Assembly: GCA_036873755.1 (NCBI GenBank)
Contig: JAVTVY010025328.1
Location: forward strand, 1 to 64,000
Direction of reading: 5' to 3'
Source of the DNA: Hanleya hanleyi
Taxonomy: Eukaryota > Mollusca > Polyplacophora > Lepidopleurida > Hanleyidae
Length of the DNA stretch: 64,000 nt
In this document: positions 32,580 to 43,210 of the stretch, piece by piece
How the letters are laid out: each line of letters begins with the position of its first letter
Numbering within the stretch: the first letter of the stretch is position 1
Notes under the pieces: model-generated
Seen by the model: the letters and a program-made list of their open reading frames with translations, nothing else
Told to the model about the DNA's origin: nothing
The model's database searches: none
Made by a program: the position numbers and the translations under genes

Positions 32580-33500
32580 GCTGCCACCTATAAGCGAATC
32601 GGCGCGAAAACATTCCCAAACGATAACTTGAGGTATTGTACCCATATTCCATATTTGGAAAGAATCCGTTAAGGTTTTCAAAGGTTACTGTCCGGAAGCA
32701 CAATTTTAACTTGGTTCACAGGTGGCGCCACCTATAGGCGAAATGGCACAAAAACAATCTCACCCATGATCTTGAGGCAAAATCCCCCGATATTGGAAAT
32801 AGACAATTGAATCTGTCAGTTTTACCAAAAAGATATCTTGGTCCACATGTGGCGCCTCCTATAAACAGGTCGACATCAGAACAATCCCAAGCGAGATCTT
32901 CAGGCAAGGTACTCATGTAACAAATTTTGAAAGAATCCGTTGACGTTCAAAAAATGTTGTCCGGTAACGCAAGTTTAAAATGCCAAAATGCAGATCGACA
33001 TGAAAAACAGTCAAGCGAGATGCTAAGGCGTGGTACCCAAATACCAAATTTGCAAAGAATCTGTCCCTGTTTTCAATAGATATTGTCTGGTAACACTATT
33101 TTAATTTAGCGGTCAGGTGGCGTCACCTATGCACGAAACGGCACGAAAAACTCAATTTAGAACTTGAGGCAAGGTACCCACACATCAAATTCGGAAAGAA
33201 TCCTTCAGGTTTGCAAAACTTATTGTCTGGTCCCCGGGCGGCACCATCTAGAGGCGGATCGACACAAATAGCAATCACAAGCACGATCTTGTGTCAAGGA
33301 AGCTCTATCAAATTCGAAAAAAAAATTGTTGGGATTTTTAGGTATTGAAGCGGAAATGTAATTTTAACATTGCCCCCAAGGTGTCGCCGACGTTATGTCG
33401 TTCGACACAAAACACAATCACATGATTATGTTACCTGTAGGTCCTGGAGATATCACGGAGATATTCTTAAATTAATCCATGCCACTAGTTTTAAAATCTA
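32580..33500 (+). repeat. forward array of about 127-bp units
   Basis: Six or seven divergent units, each with GGTGGCGCCACCTATA (or variant), CG(A/G)(A/T)-CGGCACGAAAAAC, GATCTTGAGGCAAGGTACC, CAAATTCGGAAAGAATCC and TTTTCAAA...TTGTCCGGTAACGC. Unit landmarks at about 32590, 32719, 32846, 32985, 33114, 33236 and 33379. Confidence 0.75.
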
Positions 33501-34262
33501 TCATTCGAATTTTTTAAGTAGGCATCCCTAGATATGAAATTGGAAGTGTGTCCTTTGACTCAAGACCTAGCTTGCTTGAAATTGTTTTTCGTGCCGATCC
33601 GCCTCTAGTTGGCCAAGTTAAAATTGCATTTCAGGACAGTAACTTTTGAAAACCTGAAGGACCTTTTCCAACTTGGACGTGTGGGCACCTTGCCTCAAGA
33701 TCTGGTTCGAGAATGTTTTCCGTGTCGATTCTTGTATAGGTGGCGCCACCAGGGGGCTAACTTGAAATAGTGTTTTCAGAAAATATCTTTGGAAACCCTG
33801 GACCGATTCTACCCAAATTTGTTGTGTGAGTAACTTGCCTCAATCTCTCGCACGCATTGAATTTCATGCCGATTCGCATATAGTTGGCGCCATATGCACA
33901 TCGGACAATAACTTTTAAATACTTGAAATGATTATTTCCAAATTTGCCTGAACATCTCGCTTCCGATTGGTTTTCATGCGGTGCCACCTGTTGTTCAAGT
34001 TAACTTTTTGGTAAAACTGACCAGATTCAATTCTCTGTTTCGAATGTCGGGGCCTCCTCAATACTTCGGTTAAGATTTTTGCCAATCCGCCTATATGTGG
34101 TGCAATCCGTGGGCCAAGTTAAATCTGCTTTTCGGAACAATACCTTTTGAAAACCTGAACGGATTATCTTCAAATCAATTGTATATGTGTACCTTATCTC
34201 AAGTTCTCACTTGAGATTGATTTTCATGCCAATTCGTCACCTGGGGCTCAAGTTAGCAGTGA
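33501..34262 (-). repeat. same array in inverted orientation
   Basis: The complement of the unit is repeated six or seven times: TTTTCGTGCCGATCCGCC, GGTGGCGCCACC, GACAGTAACTTTTGAAAACC, GGGCACCTTGCCTCAAGATC. Together with 32580-33500 it makes a 1.7-kb imperfect palindrome centred near 33,500. Confidence 0.75.
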
Positions 34263-34264
34263 GT

Positions 34265-34720
34265 TTACGGAGAATTACAAGCGTCTGATCTGTCATTCAT
34301 AATTCAGCCTTCGTCCATTAAAGAATATCCGCGTCCATAATCCAAAGATATTTTCCATATTCCATATAACAGCATTAGCACCAATTTCAAAAAAGACAAT
34401 CATAGTATACATAAACACAGGCTAGTTTCCCCCAAGAGAGAAGCGGCCAACAGTTTTCAATGATGCCGGCAAGACATCATGATGAGTATGTTAATCCATA
34501 TGATATTCGCTGTAAAGTCATCATCTAGAGATTGATGTATCTCAGTCACGCTTTGATTGTGACTGTTCATATGAGCACAATGAGGATCTTGAAGTGCATG
34601 GGCTCTTATGGCCCCTAGCCCCGGGTTAAGCGGACTTAGATACAAATGTTCCAAACGAATTCGGGATAGTGCAGTAAAGGGGAGATCAGTTAATTTTATA
34701 GGCTACTATGATATTATTGT
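34265..34720 (-). mobile_element. 3' tail of dispersed RT element
   Basis: Starts with GCGTCTGATCTGTCATTCAT and CCATTAAAGAATATCCGCG, then TTTTCAATGATGCCGGCAAG and GGCCCCTAGCCCCGGGTTAA, in the same order as 60568-61010. Confidence 0.65.
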
Positions 34721-34789
34721 CGAACTTGGAAACTTTTGGTCGAGGTGAACAAAATAGCTAGGAGTTTGTTGATAATAATAATAAAAAAA

Positions 34790-35090
34790 TATATATATGG
34801 AGCCGTTTCCAACCATCGTTTATGACTGAATCGTTTATTTCGTCAAATTTTCGCAAAGTCGCGATTTTCCAAGGCGCAAGGAAAAGTTTTTTCTTCAAAA
34901 TAAACGACTGATTCGCGTTTGCAGTTCGAATGTTTTTTTTCCTCTGTCGTCCGAATCGTTTTCCAATCAAGAAAATTTTCTCGAATAAAAAAAAATATCG
35001 CGACTCGATCGTTTTTCTAATCGAGAAAAAGATAAACGATTGAAAAAGAAATTAATCCCCATTAAAAAGGATTGGGGATTATAGCCGAAA
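34790..35090. repeat. AT-rich zone of CGAT/ATCG motifs, left
   Basis: Dense CGTTTAT, AATCGTTT and TCGAGAAAA motifs, including GATCGTTTTTCTAATCGAG at 35008, a self-complementary stretch. A near copy (GATCGTTTTTTAATCGAG) lies at 36484. Confidence 0.4.
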
Positions 35091-35247
35091 GTAGTGCCGC
35101 ATGGATAAGCCTGAATGACTTACAGATATACAGTTGTGTTACTGTGCCACAAATACATAATTCCAATCTTACTAAATTTGAAATATTTTTTCTGTCTATA
35201 TTCCTTTGCCTTGTGTAAAACTACAGTGTGTTTCTTTTCAATCGAAG

Positions 35248-35330
35248 GGAAATTTTCTGCATCGGATATGGATCAACACGTCGAACACCTGGGCCTATTA
35301 ACGGCACTGCCATACAGCATAGTAAATTAC
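35248..35330 (+). CDS. candidate internal exon, unidentified
   Basis: Between TCGAAG (acceptor, 35242-35247) and TAC|GTAACG. Open, ending in phase 0: KFSASDMDQHVEHLGLLTAL then PYSIVNY. Compatible with the exon at 35577-35651. No family recognised. Confidence 0.25.
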
Positions 35331-35576
35331 GTAACGGAAATTTTTATCAATTTTATTTTCTTCTCATAATAACTGCAAACAGAAGACCTAGCTAACCGGT
35401 ATCGAATACAAATTCTTTGTTAACCGCTCCTACGTGTACGAGGTTAACGTTAATCTATTATCACGCGTGTCATTTTCTCATTCGTATTTACACTGAAAGT
35501 TGTATCATTCAAAAGCCTTATATCTACGCATTTATAACACATTTACCATTGCTGTCTTGTTTTGATATTTTGCCAG

Positions 35577-35651
35577 CCGATTACATTTTATCTAGAAATA
35601 CACCTCTTCAAAACGAACGACAGAAAGTCAGCATTGCCGGTCTCCAAACAG
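35577..35651 (+). CDS. candidate internal exon, unidentified
   Basis: 75 nt between TTTTGCCAG and CAAACAG|GTAAGA, open in phase 0 (PITFYLEIHLFKTNDRKSAL) and also in one other frame, so the reading frame is uncertain. The phase fits the exon at 35248-35330, with a 246-bp intron. Confidence 0.25.
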
Positions 35652-36004
35652 GTAAGACGGTAAAATGCTACGTCAAGAACAAAACAACCTTAAATGCGCT
35701 GTTAGAACACAATTCAGAACGAAAATCACTGATAGTATAGTTGTCGGATATATCCTTTTTTCTGATAAAACACCGATGAGCTACCACATTGAAGCTACAT
35801 GTCCTTGTGCTTAACCTTAACATAAAAAGGCTTTGAAAAAAAGAATAACATATCTCGCATGTCTGATCTCTGAGCATGCTGTGAAAAAATCTTTAATTTA
35901 AATACCTATGCATTCCGGGTTTTTAAAAGACTTTTATGTCCGCGTGTATAGTTGTCATCGGCGCACGCGTCGGATAATGCATAGGTTGTTAGACAGGATT
36001 ACAT

Positions 36005-36133
36005 ACCGGTACATGTCCATGATGACAGATAGGATAATGTTTACCGATACATGTGTATGATGACAGATAGAATAGAGTAAACCGGCCCATGTATATGATG
36101 ACAGATAGGATGATGTATGCTGGTACATGGATA
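36005..36133. repeat. 38-bp minisatellite, 3.4 units
   Basis: ACCGGTACATGT then ATGATGACAGATAG recur at 36005, 36043, 36081 and (partial) 36119. Confidence 0.85.
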
Positions 36134-36299
36134 AATTAGAGTATATCGGATGATATGTATTATTTTTCTTTATACAGTATAGTATATAAGTAATATAGGT
36201 TTTCCATCGACAAATCAGCAATCAACATTAAATGTAGGTCCTAGTTCGCGGATCTAGCGGCGTACGACAGCAACACGGCCTATATATCAGATATCACTT

Positions 36300-36600
36300 C
36301 GTCTCACGATTTCCCCGCGCCTTGAAAACAACCCGATTCCCTTGCGATCGATGGTTCACGATCATGAACGGATCGCGTCCGGGTAAACGATTCAAACACA
36401 ATTTCCCGAGAGAATGGTTATTTTCCGAAAAAGATCGTGTTTTCTGTTTTTTTCTCGATGTCCTCGCGACAGATTCACAATGGATCGTTTTTTAATCGAG
36501 AAAATTGACGAAAAATCGACACTGAAGAAAAAACGATTAATTGGAACGCTCCCTATAATCGTATTATTCGTATATTTCCCCCAGGGAAAAATGTTTTACA
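36300..36600. repeat. AT-rich zone of CGAT/ATCG motifs, right
   Basis: CACGATTT, GATCGATGG, ACGATCATGAACGGATCG and TCGAGAAAATTG mirror the composition of 34790-35090. The two zones may be ends of one unclassified element. Confidence 0.35.
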
Positions 36601-36639
36601 AAAATTGTGTCCTGATAGCAAGGCAATAAACGCATGCTG

Positions 36640-37180
36640 TAACTGAGCAAATACATAAAAAACAGCTTTTTTATGTGGTACAGACGCGGTCAGAACCCAC
36701 ATTTTGACATTTAGAATGTCGATCGCTGTACCAACACCCGTACCTCCACAGGGTTTGCTGACCGAAAGCTGCTCCGAGTCTACATTAGTCTATTGTCAAC
36801 TTTTCGTCAACCGGGCTGGTTGTTTGAAGTCTGGGGCTTCCATAGGTGTGAAAGCGCCCATAGTCCACCAGATGCCATGGTCCGGACCCTGTATATTTTT
36901 GAGAAGGACATTCCGATCTCGATTCCAGTGATCCGGACACCAATGATACCATGACCTTGCATTCTACTGACAGGGGGGCAGCTGATTCCAAGGGTGTATC
37001 TGGATCTGGGTGTCCGAGTTCTCAAATCTGGCAGACCATGGCTACTTCCACATCGGATTGGCTTGGCCTGGATCTGTCTCTATAGGCGACGGTGTGATAG
37101 AGGCAGGGTGAGTGCTCGTCAACTGGAATAGTACCCTAAGTACCTCGGATGCTCCCGACAGGAATTATATGCTGACATAA
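36640..37180. other. GC-rich island, several overlapping open frames
   Basis: Noticeably richer in G+C than its surroundings. Frames are open on both strands (36704-36931 plus; 36785-36991 and 36807-37025 minus), and a GTGAGT donor-like site lies near 37108. Probably decayed coding DNA of a gene or retroelement. Strand and family could not be decided. Confidence 0.3.
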
Positions 37181-37884
37181 TAATGAACAACCGTTACTGT
37201 ATATGTACGATACAGAGTGGTTTTAGTTCGAAAGAAACGTTAAGTGTTTCACAAGGAAATCCCATCATAAAATCATACAATGAAATATGTATGACTGGGA
37301 AACTTGGACTCAATGTAGGCTCAGTTTTTGCCACGAAACTGCTGGAAATTCCCATTAGCAAGTACAAACCATTAATGCTTATCTGATTTTCACAGTAGAA
37401 TATAAAAGAGGTGACGTTATCTCTATAAAACTATCAGATGTAAAAGAGAAAAAGTTGACTCGTTTGCAAATGCGACCCCCAACTTTAGATATGTTATTTA
37501 ATGGCATGATCGGTAAGAAGGAAAGCCAATAGTACATTAAATCTGTAACACTAGAATACTTCAACCTAAACTGCCAAAATAGCATGAAAATCTGCAAAGA
37601 CGGTTCAAAGAACATGAGCAACAACATGGAATCATGTTATCCCAGAATTGAAAATTACTAAAGGATTCAAGTTACCTGACGATATTTCTGCTGTCTACTG
37701 TAGTTATTTAATAGCCAGAATTACGACGCTGCACTGGATAGCAGAAAATATACTCATTGTCTCTGTTGTCTGTATCCACTCGTTGACTGCATTAATCTGC
37801 ACCAAAATTAGAATCACAAAGTAGACCAGATCTAATTCACGAGATCGAATATCTAATCACGGAAATTGGTGTTTTGGGTATCAA
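37181..37884. other. no gene seen
   Basis: AT-rich with only short open frames on both strands and no recognised repeat. Confidence 0.35.
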
Positions 37885-37986
37885 TGGGATGACCACGCGG
37901 CCCCTAATACCGGCTTCAGCGGAATTAGATACAAATATTTCAGAGCGATGACGTAATAGCCTTATCCTGTCAGCTTTTGGAAAATT
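37885..37986 (-). mobile_element. short tail piece of dispersed RT element
   Basis: GCGGCCCCTAATACCGGCTT, CAGCGGAATTAGATACAAAT and a decayed continuation. Confidence 0.45.
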
Positions 37987-38541
37987 GTGAACTATGTGAC
38001 CGCCAGAGAGAAACAAGTGAGAAATGACTACATTGTAGTCAAAACCTGCGGCAGTGGTGATAATACAGTGAAAGACATATCAGCGGAGGTAGTGGTAATT
38101 GTAGAAAAAAGCGCCATCTGCCTGTGTTTTTATGCCGAGGGAAGTAATTTTCAACTTGTAACCCACAATTGTAGGGATTGCGTAATAGTTCTGATACCAT
38201 ATAGATATATTCACTTTCCCCATTCAAAGTCCGACGATTTGACAGACGAATTCACCATGATCGCTTTGGCAATGTTTTGGTACAAGTATCGTGTATGCCA
38301 AGTTTCAAAACATTCGGTTCAGTCATTACTTTTTGCAAATCAAGAAGGCTTTCAAATATTTGGAAATCCAAACAAATTTCGAGGATTTAGTCATAGCGCG
38401 AAAATCTGCGCTCTTCAGTCTCCCTTCTCGCTTAATTTGCCGATCAAAATGGAAAATTTATATTTCCTTCAAAGTTATTTTTCAATAAATTTAGTATCAG
38501 ATCTATCACCTCGATCTGTGAAACTACGGAATGGGATTTGA
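37987..38541 (+). CDS. 184-codon open frame, unidentified
   Basis: Opens with GTG, not ATG, runs without interruption and ends TGA at 38539-38541. Composition is mixed, with no recognisable domain, signal or membrane segments. A long open frame in AT-rich DNA is unlikely but not impossible by chance. No exon boundaries or neighbouring coding support. Confidence 0.15.
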   Translation: MNYVTAREKQVRNDYIVVKTCGSGDNTVKDISAEVVVIVEKSAICLCFYAEGSNFQLVTHNCRDCVIVLIPYRYIHFPHSKSDDLTDEFTMIALAMFWYKYRVCQVSKHSVQSLLFANQEGFQIFGNPNKFRGFSHSAKICALQSPFSLNLPIKMENLYFLQSYFSINLVSDLSPRSVKLRNGI

Positions 38542-39484
38542 GGCTTTATCGAACTGTCCAAGAGGCATAATGACACTTTTTCACTATTCAAATTGAGGCC
38601 TGTTACAGTCTTGATATTCGGTTAAAATAATTAATTAGGTTTCTGCATTTACGTTCGTTATGATCTGCGAACTACATTCCTTGCCACTATTTTCCACGCA
38701 GCAAGTCAATACCAAGACATGGTTTGCTTCTTCTATATAAATGATTAACTATTTCATTCTTAAGAAATATCATCTCATCTGACATTTTCGGCCAAGCCTT
38801 TTCGAAGGTTGCTAATTTTATGAATTTCTTTTCTTTAAAATCAAATTCTGCAAACAAGAAACCTTTCTAGTCAGTATCTATGGATATCTTCCTGTACTCA
38901 ATTCGCGAATATGTTTGTCACTAAGTCATTCCGAAGGTGATTCAAGTGCGAAGTCAATGTGAAAGGTATCTATGTATCAAAATCAAACTCAAAAACCCCT
39001 CCAGGAAAACAAAGGCCCTAGCTTTTGGCCACGAGGTCAACTAGATCGTTTTTATGGCCAGTATCTGCTATATATGACGTAATTCCATACGTAAAACTGA
39101 TTGACAAAGTAACGTATAGAATTTTGTATAGAACCAGTAAATTCTAGCAGAAATGGGCTCTGATTTGAGAGAATGATGTCAAATGCAATATGTTTCTGCG
39201 CATTGTCTGCTGATATTGAATTTACGGAAGTGATTTATGCTATTCTAAAGGGATTGTGAGTGCGAAAGAGGACGGGAACATCAATACCAGCGAATCAAGG
39301 CACTGGCTTGCGAGAATGGGGATAGAGAGGCTGTGTTCCGAAAGAGAATCATTCAAAATAGCTATTTGCCAAATGTCATGCTTGTAACCAAAAGTGCACA
39401 ATATAACTGCACGACTGCGAGGTATTGTTCGCGCACAGGGGTGTCTAGCTCATTAAATACTACATAGTCATTTCTGTCTCTTCC
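38542..39484. other. no gene seen
   Basis: AT-rich intergenic-type sequence with no frame or repeat supported. Confidence 0.35.
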
Positions 39485-40178
39485 AAATGGGCTACCATTT
39501 GAAATTGTCCGGTAATGAGTGAGTCCATCTGAATCCTTTCGTCGGCAAAATAAGCATTCAAGATTCAATATTTTGTTGTACAAACACCAGTCAAAGGCAG
39601 GGTACAAAATTTTAAGAGGAATACAACAAGAGAAACAATTGAACAGGGACATGAATATTAATATTTATATATATGTTATATCTGAGAGATATGTTATATC
39701 TGAGTGTTACCGTTGATATTAGAACCTTGATTTTTGGCATGAAGGTGCATTAGGGGACTGTTACCAGCATGTTTCGAGCTGACCTACTTTTGATGAAAAT
39801 TTCTGTTGATTTTTAATTAAAATCACTGGTGAAACTAACTTGAGCCGTGCCTATCTTAATATAGGCAGGATTTCAACTGGGGGTCCACGAGTTCAGCGTG
39901 CGTAGGAGTCCTAATGCCCACCCTACTTCTTATGTCCTGTGACGTTATTCACACTGGGCATGAAGGTGCATTAGGGGACTGTTGCCAGCATGTTTCAAGC
40001 TGACCTACTTTTGATGAAAATTTCTGTTGATTTTTGATCAAAATCACTGGTGATTCTAACTTGGGCCGTGCCCATCTTAATATTGGCAGGATTTCAACTG
40101 GGGGTCCAAGAGTCCAGTGCGTGTCGGAGTCCTAAGGCCTACCCTACTTCGTAGGTCCTTTGACGTTATTCACACTAT
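39485..40178 (+). repeat. dispersed repeat X, copy 3, with a 215-bp tandem doublet
   Basis: The 5' part matches 1755-1930, interrupted at about 39555-39710. Then GGCATGAAGGTGCATTAGGGG to CTACTTCGTAGGTCC-like sequence occurs twice (39743 and 39957), each with CTGACCTACTTTTGATG, GTGCC(T/C)ATCTTAATAT and GATTTCAACTGGGGGTCCA. Confidence 0.65.
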
Positions 40179-40360
40179 TCTCATGTATAATAAATCCAAT
40201 CCGGAAATTAACGAAGCAATAATTCATTCCACCGAATATAGTTGCAAATGAATTCAAACGCGCTTGAATGCAGTGTTGTCATGTGAGATTGGAGGTTGAA
40301 AAGAAAAGTGTGGCAGAGATCACACTCTCTTAGCCCATGCGCATTTCAAAAAGTCACAAG

Positions 40361-40393
40361 AAGAACAACAAGAACAACAAGAACAACAACAAC
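40361..40393. repeat. (AACAAG)n microsatellite
   Basis: AGAACAACAAGAACAACAAG iterated, ending in AAC triplets. Confidence 0.85.
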
Positions 40394-40439
40394 GCGAGCC
40401 TCCCGTAGACCTGCGTGCCGCAGGTAAAAACGGTCCAAA

Positions 40440-40745
40440 ACGAGGGCGTATTTGTTAAATGAAAGTTCCTATTCAGAACAAATACCCCGACGCCTAACAA
40501 GCGCTTCATTCTTAACAAGTCACACAACTACGATCACAATGATTTATACAGATGGCAAACCTGGGGCACGAAACGCTCACCATCAGAGTCTCACTATGTA
40601 CAGGCAACAATCATCGAACGCAACATTAAAAATGTGGGGGAAAACGATGCCGGCATAATAACAAGAAGTCATATGACCCCTCAGATAAATATACTGACTG
40701 CATATTTCTAAAAACATCATGAGAACCAAAAGGGATCGCTGATAT
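40440..40745 (-). repeat. dispersed repeat Y (reversed)
   Basis: Complement of 29277-29345 and of 28860-28945: CAGAACAAATACCCCGACGC, TAACAAGCGCTTCATTC, CGAACGCAACATTAAAAAT, GGGGGAAAACGATGCC and AAGAAGTCATATGACCCC. Shows that the separate pieces near 28.9 and 29.3 kb belong to one family. Confidence 0.6.
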
Positions 40746-40754
40746 CATTTGCTA

Positions 40755-40880
40755 CACGGACGTTAACACCGGCTTGAGCTGTATTAGATACAAAATCTTT
40801 CAGAGCGATGCAGTAATAGCCTTTCAAGTTATCTGTTGTAAAATGATAAACGTTGTGACTGTCAGATAGAAAAAAGGCCC
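40755..40880 (-). mobile_element. short tail piece of dispersed RT element
   Basis: CGGACGTTAACACCGGCTTG and AGCTGTATTAGATACAAAAT, a decayed version of the common CGGCCCCTAGCCCCGGGTTA block. Confidence 0.35.
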
Positions 40881-41159
40881 AAAAGAGGGACGCAAGTTCG
40901 TATTCTGAAGGCTAGACCAAACACGGATATACCTGATTGCTTCTAAACCTGATCTGCATGTAGTTTCTACTTTAGATAAGCCCAACAGTGGTGTTGTAGG
41001 CTGAATAATTATGCATTTTCTTTTAAATGCATCATATTCTTTCCCAGTTGTGATAGAACAACAGCCAGTTCACCTATATTGGTTGTCCCCGTTGATTTCC
41101 ATTGTCGATATTTTGAGGTAATCATTCGTATGAATAAATCAGTATAAATCACTACACTG

Positions 41160-42300
41160 CGGTCAAGGCATATCTCTTTGTGGTCTGAGTGGCATCTAGA
41201 GAATGATGTGTCTCAGTCATGCTTTGATTGTGTCTGTACATATGAACACCATGAGGATCTTGAAGTTCATAGGTTCATTCGGCCCCTAGCCCCGTGTTAA
41301 GCGGAATTAGACACAAGTTATTAAACATAACGTCATAGATCTTGCACGCTACGCTCGTATTTTGCTATCAGCATGCGATGTGTATCGCCAAATTTGACAA
41401 AATTTGAGTGGAGGCGCTTGTTGGAATAGTCCTGTTTTATAAGTTTCTGCAACAATGTTTTGTGACGTTAATTAAAATCGTCACATTTAACACAGGATCT
41501 AGCAAATGCTACTGAGCGAGATATGTATACGCCATATGCAGGCCCCGCTGGAATATTACTATCCAGCAAAGGATAGGTTACGATGTCGAAATTGTAATAA
41601 TCTCTTTTGTCATAAAGTCGACGAGAGAGAATGCCCGCTTCATTTTTATAGAGATAAAGATCTAAATATGATGCGCCTGTAGTGCTATTTGTAGTTTCCT
41701 TCAAATCTAGTGGAGGTGGATATATATCATTCACTGCCTCTTTTATATAGCGATTATTCACAGCGAGAAGATCGCCTATATAGCGTTTGGTGAATGAGAA
41801 GGAACGAGATTGAATGGATCGGTTTTTGAAAGCGCCTGCATATAGTCTTATTCATAAGAGAACAGATACAGGTCAGCCAACAGGGGTGCACAATTAGTAT
41901 CCATTGGAATACCTATATGCTGCTGATATATTGTGTTGCCAAATTTCACATAGATATTTTTAATGAGAAATTCAAGCAACTCTATCAACAACGAAACATC
42001 CCATGAATGATATCTCTTGTATGTAGTAGAGCTGAAGAATGCTTTATTTCTTCCGCCATTAATATATCTACGATCAGTGTTCTTGAACACAGATACTATT
42101 AACGAACTTAGACGGTCAATAAGGTCCTGATGAGGGATTGTAGTATAGAGAGTCGAGAAATCCCATCTGGATACATGTCTGTACGTTATGTGACCTTTAG
42201 CATCAAGTTCTTCCGTAAGACATTTTGAGTTTTTTAATATCCACATACATTCAACGCCAGAGTTTTGAGAAATAGTGGCGCAATATATCAAACATCCTTC
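41160..42300 (-). pseudogene. reverse transcriptase of dispersed (Penelope-like?) element
   Basis: Best-preserved RT of the family. In minus-strand order: SRWDFSTLYTTIPHQDL, a WDVSLLIELLEFLI helix, YQQHIGIPMDTNCAPLLADL (RT palm motif), then a second frame with DIYPPPLDLKETTN, SYLDLYLYKNEAG, LYDKRDYYNFDIV, YPLLDSNIPAGPAYGVYISR and a further C-terminal block below 41468 after a stop. The usual MGTNCAP has become MDTNCAP. The GIPMGTNCAPLLADL class is common in animal genomes and I place it near Penelope-like RTs with reserve. The tail CGGCCCCTAGCCCC lies downstream at 41280. Confidence 0.7.
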
Positions 42301-43210
42301 TCGTAGTAAAAAGTAAAGCTTTGATCATAATTTGAATAACTCAGGAAAACTCCAGATCAGTCGGCGTTCATCTTAACTAGGAAAGATTATGCGGATATTA
42401 TCTTTGACTCTCAGTTTGTATACCGATATTTTTATTCTATATACATTAAGACAGAGGATCTTACATCTGCGGTCATTTAATATGAAAGTTATGAAACGAG
42501 TTGAGTACTATTTGTGATCTTAGAATGCAACATAAATCTCGTAACATATAGTCAACTCATCGTATAACTTTCATATTAAACGACCGAGAGTAATATTATT
42601 CTAGATTGTGTTAATCGCATAACATAAAACAGAAATAACATACACACATGGATTCATTTTCTAGGCATTTTTATTATTATCATATACCTATGTATGCTAG
42701 GTAACAAATACAAAGGCATGTTTTCTTATTCCGTATCGCATTTCCCGTATCACATCCTCCGGAAAAAGAGGGACTACTTTCGCATTGTCTATCTAGGTCG
42801 CATTGAGTCGCGCCACCTGTCGGGAAAACCCCTGCAACATATCCAAGTATATTGGACCACGGTCACTGTTTATCTGGTGTTCGTGGCCAAAAATTTAACA
42901 GTTATTTTTTTTTTAGAAAGCACAATGCGATAAAGCCGATGTCCTCAAAAAACATACAAAGGGTCAGGTTTACAATGAAAATAAAATTTATTTAATAGAA
43001 ACGTCTGTCGTCTGCTAGGCCATGGCATAGGTCATGGGAATTCCCACACCAAGAAATTCCTTCAGCAATTCACACTTATCGAGTACAGCTCTTATCGGAA
43101 AACGGGAATTATCGCCAGAAAACTGTGTATATATTCAGACATTCGTTAATTATTATTCCCTGTTGACATTTTCCTGTTTGTTAGTATTGTACAATTTCAT
43201 ACACTGTACA

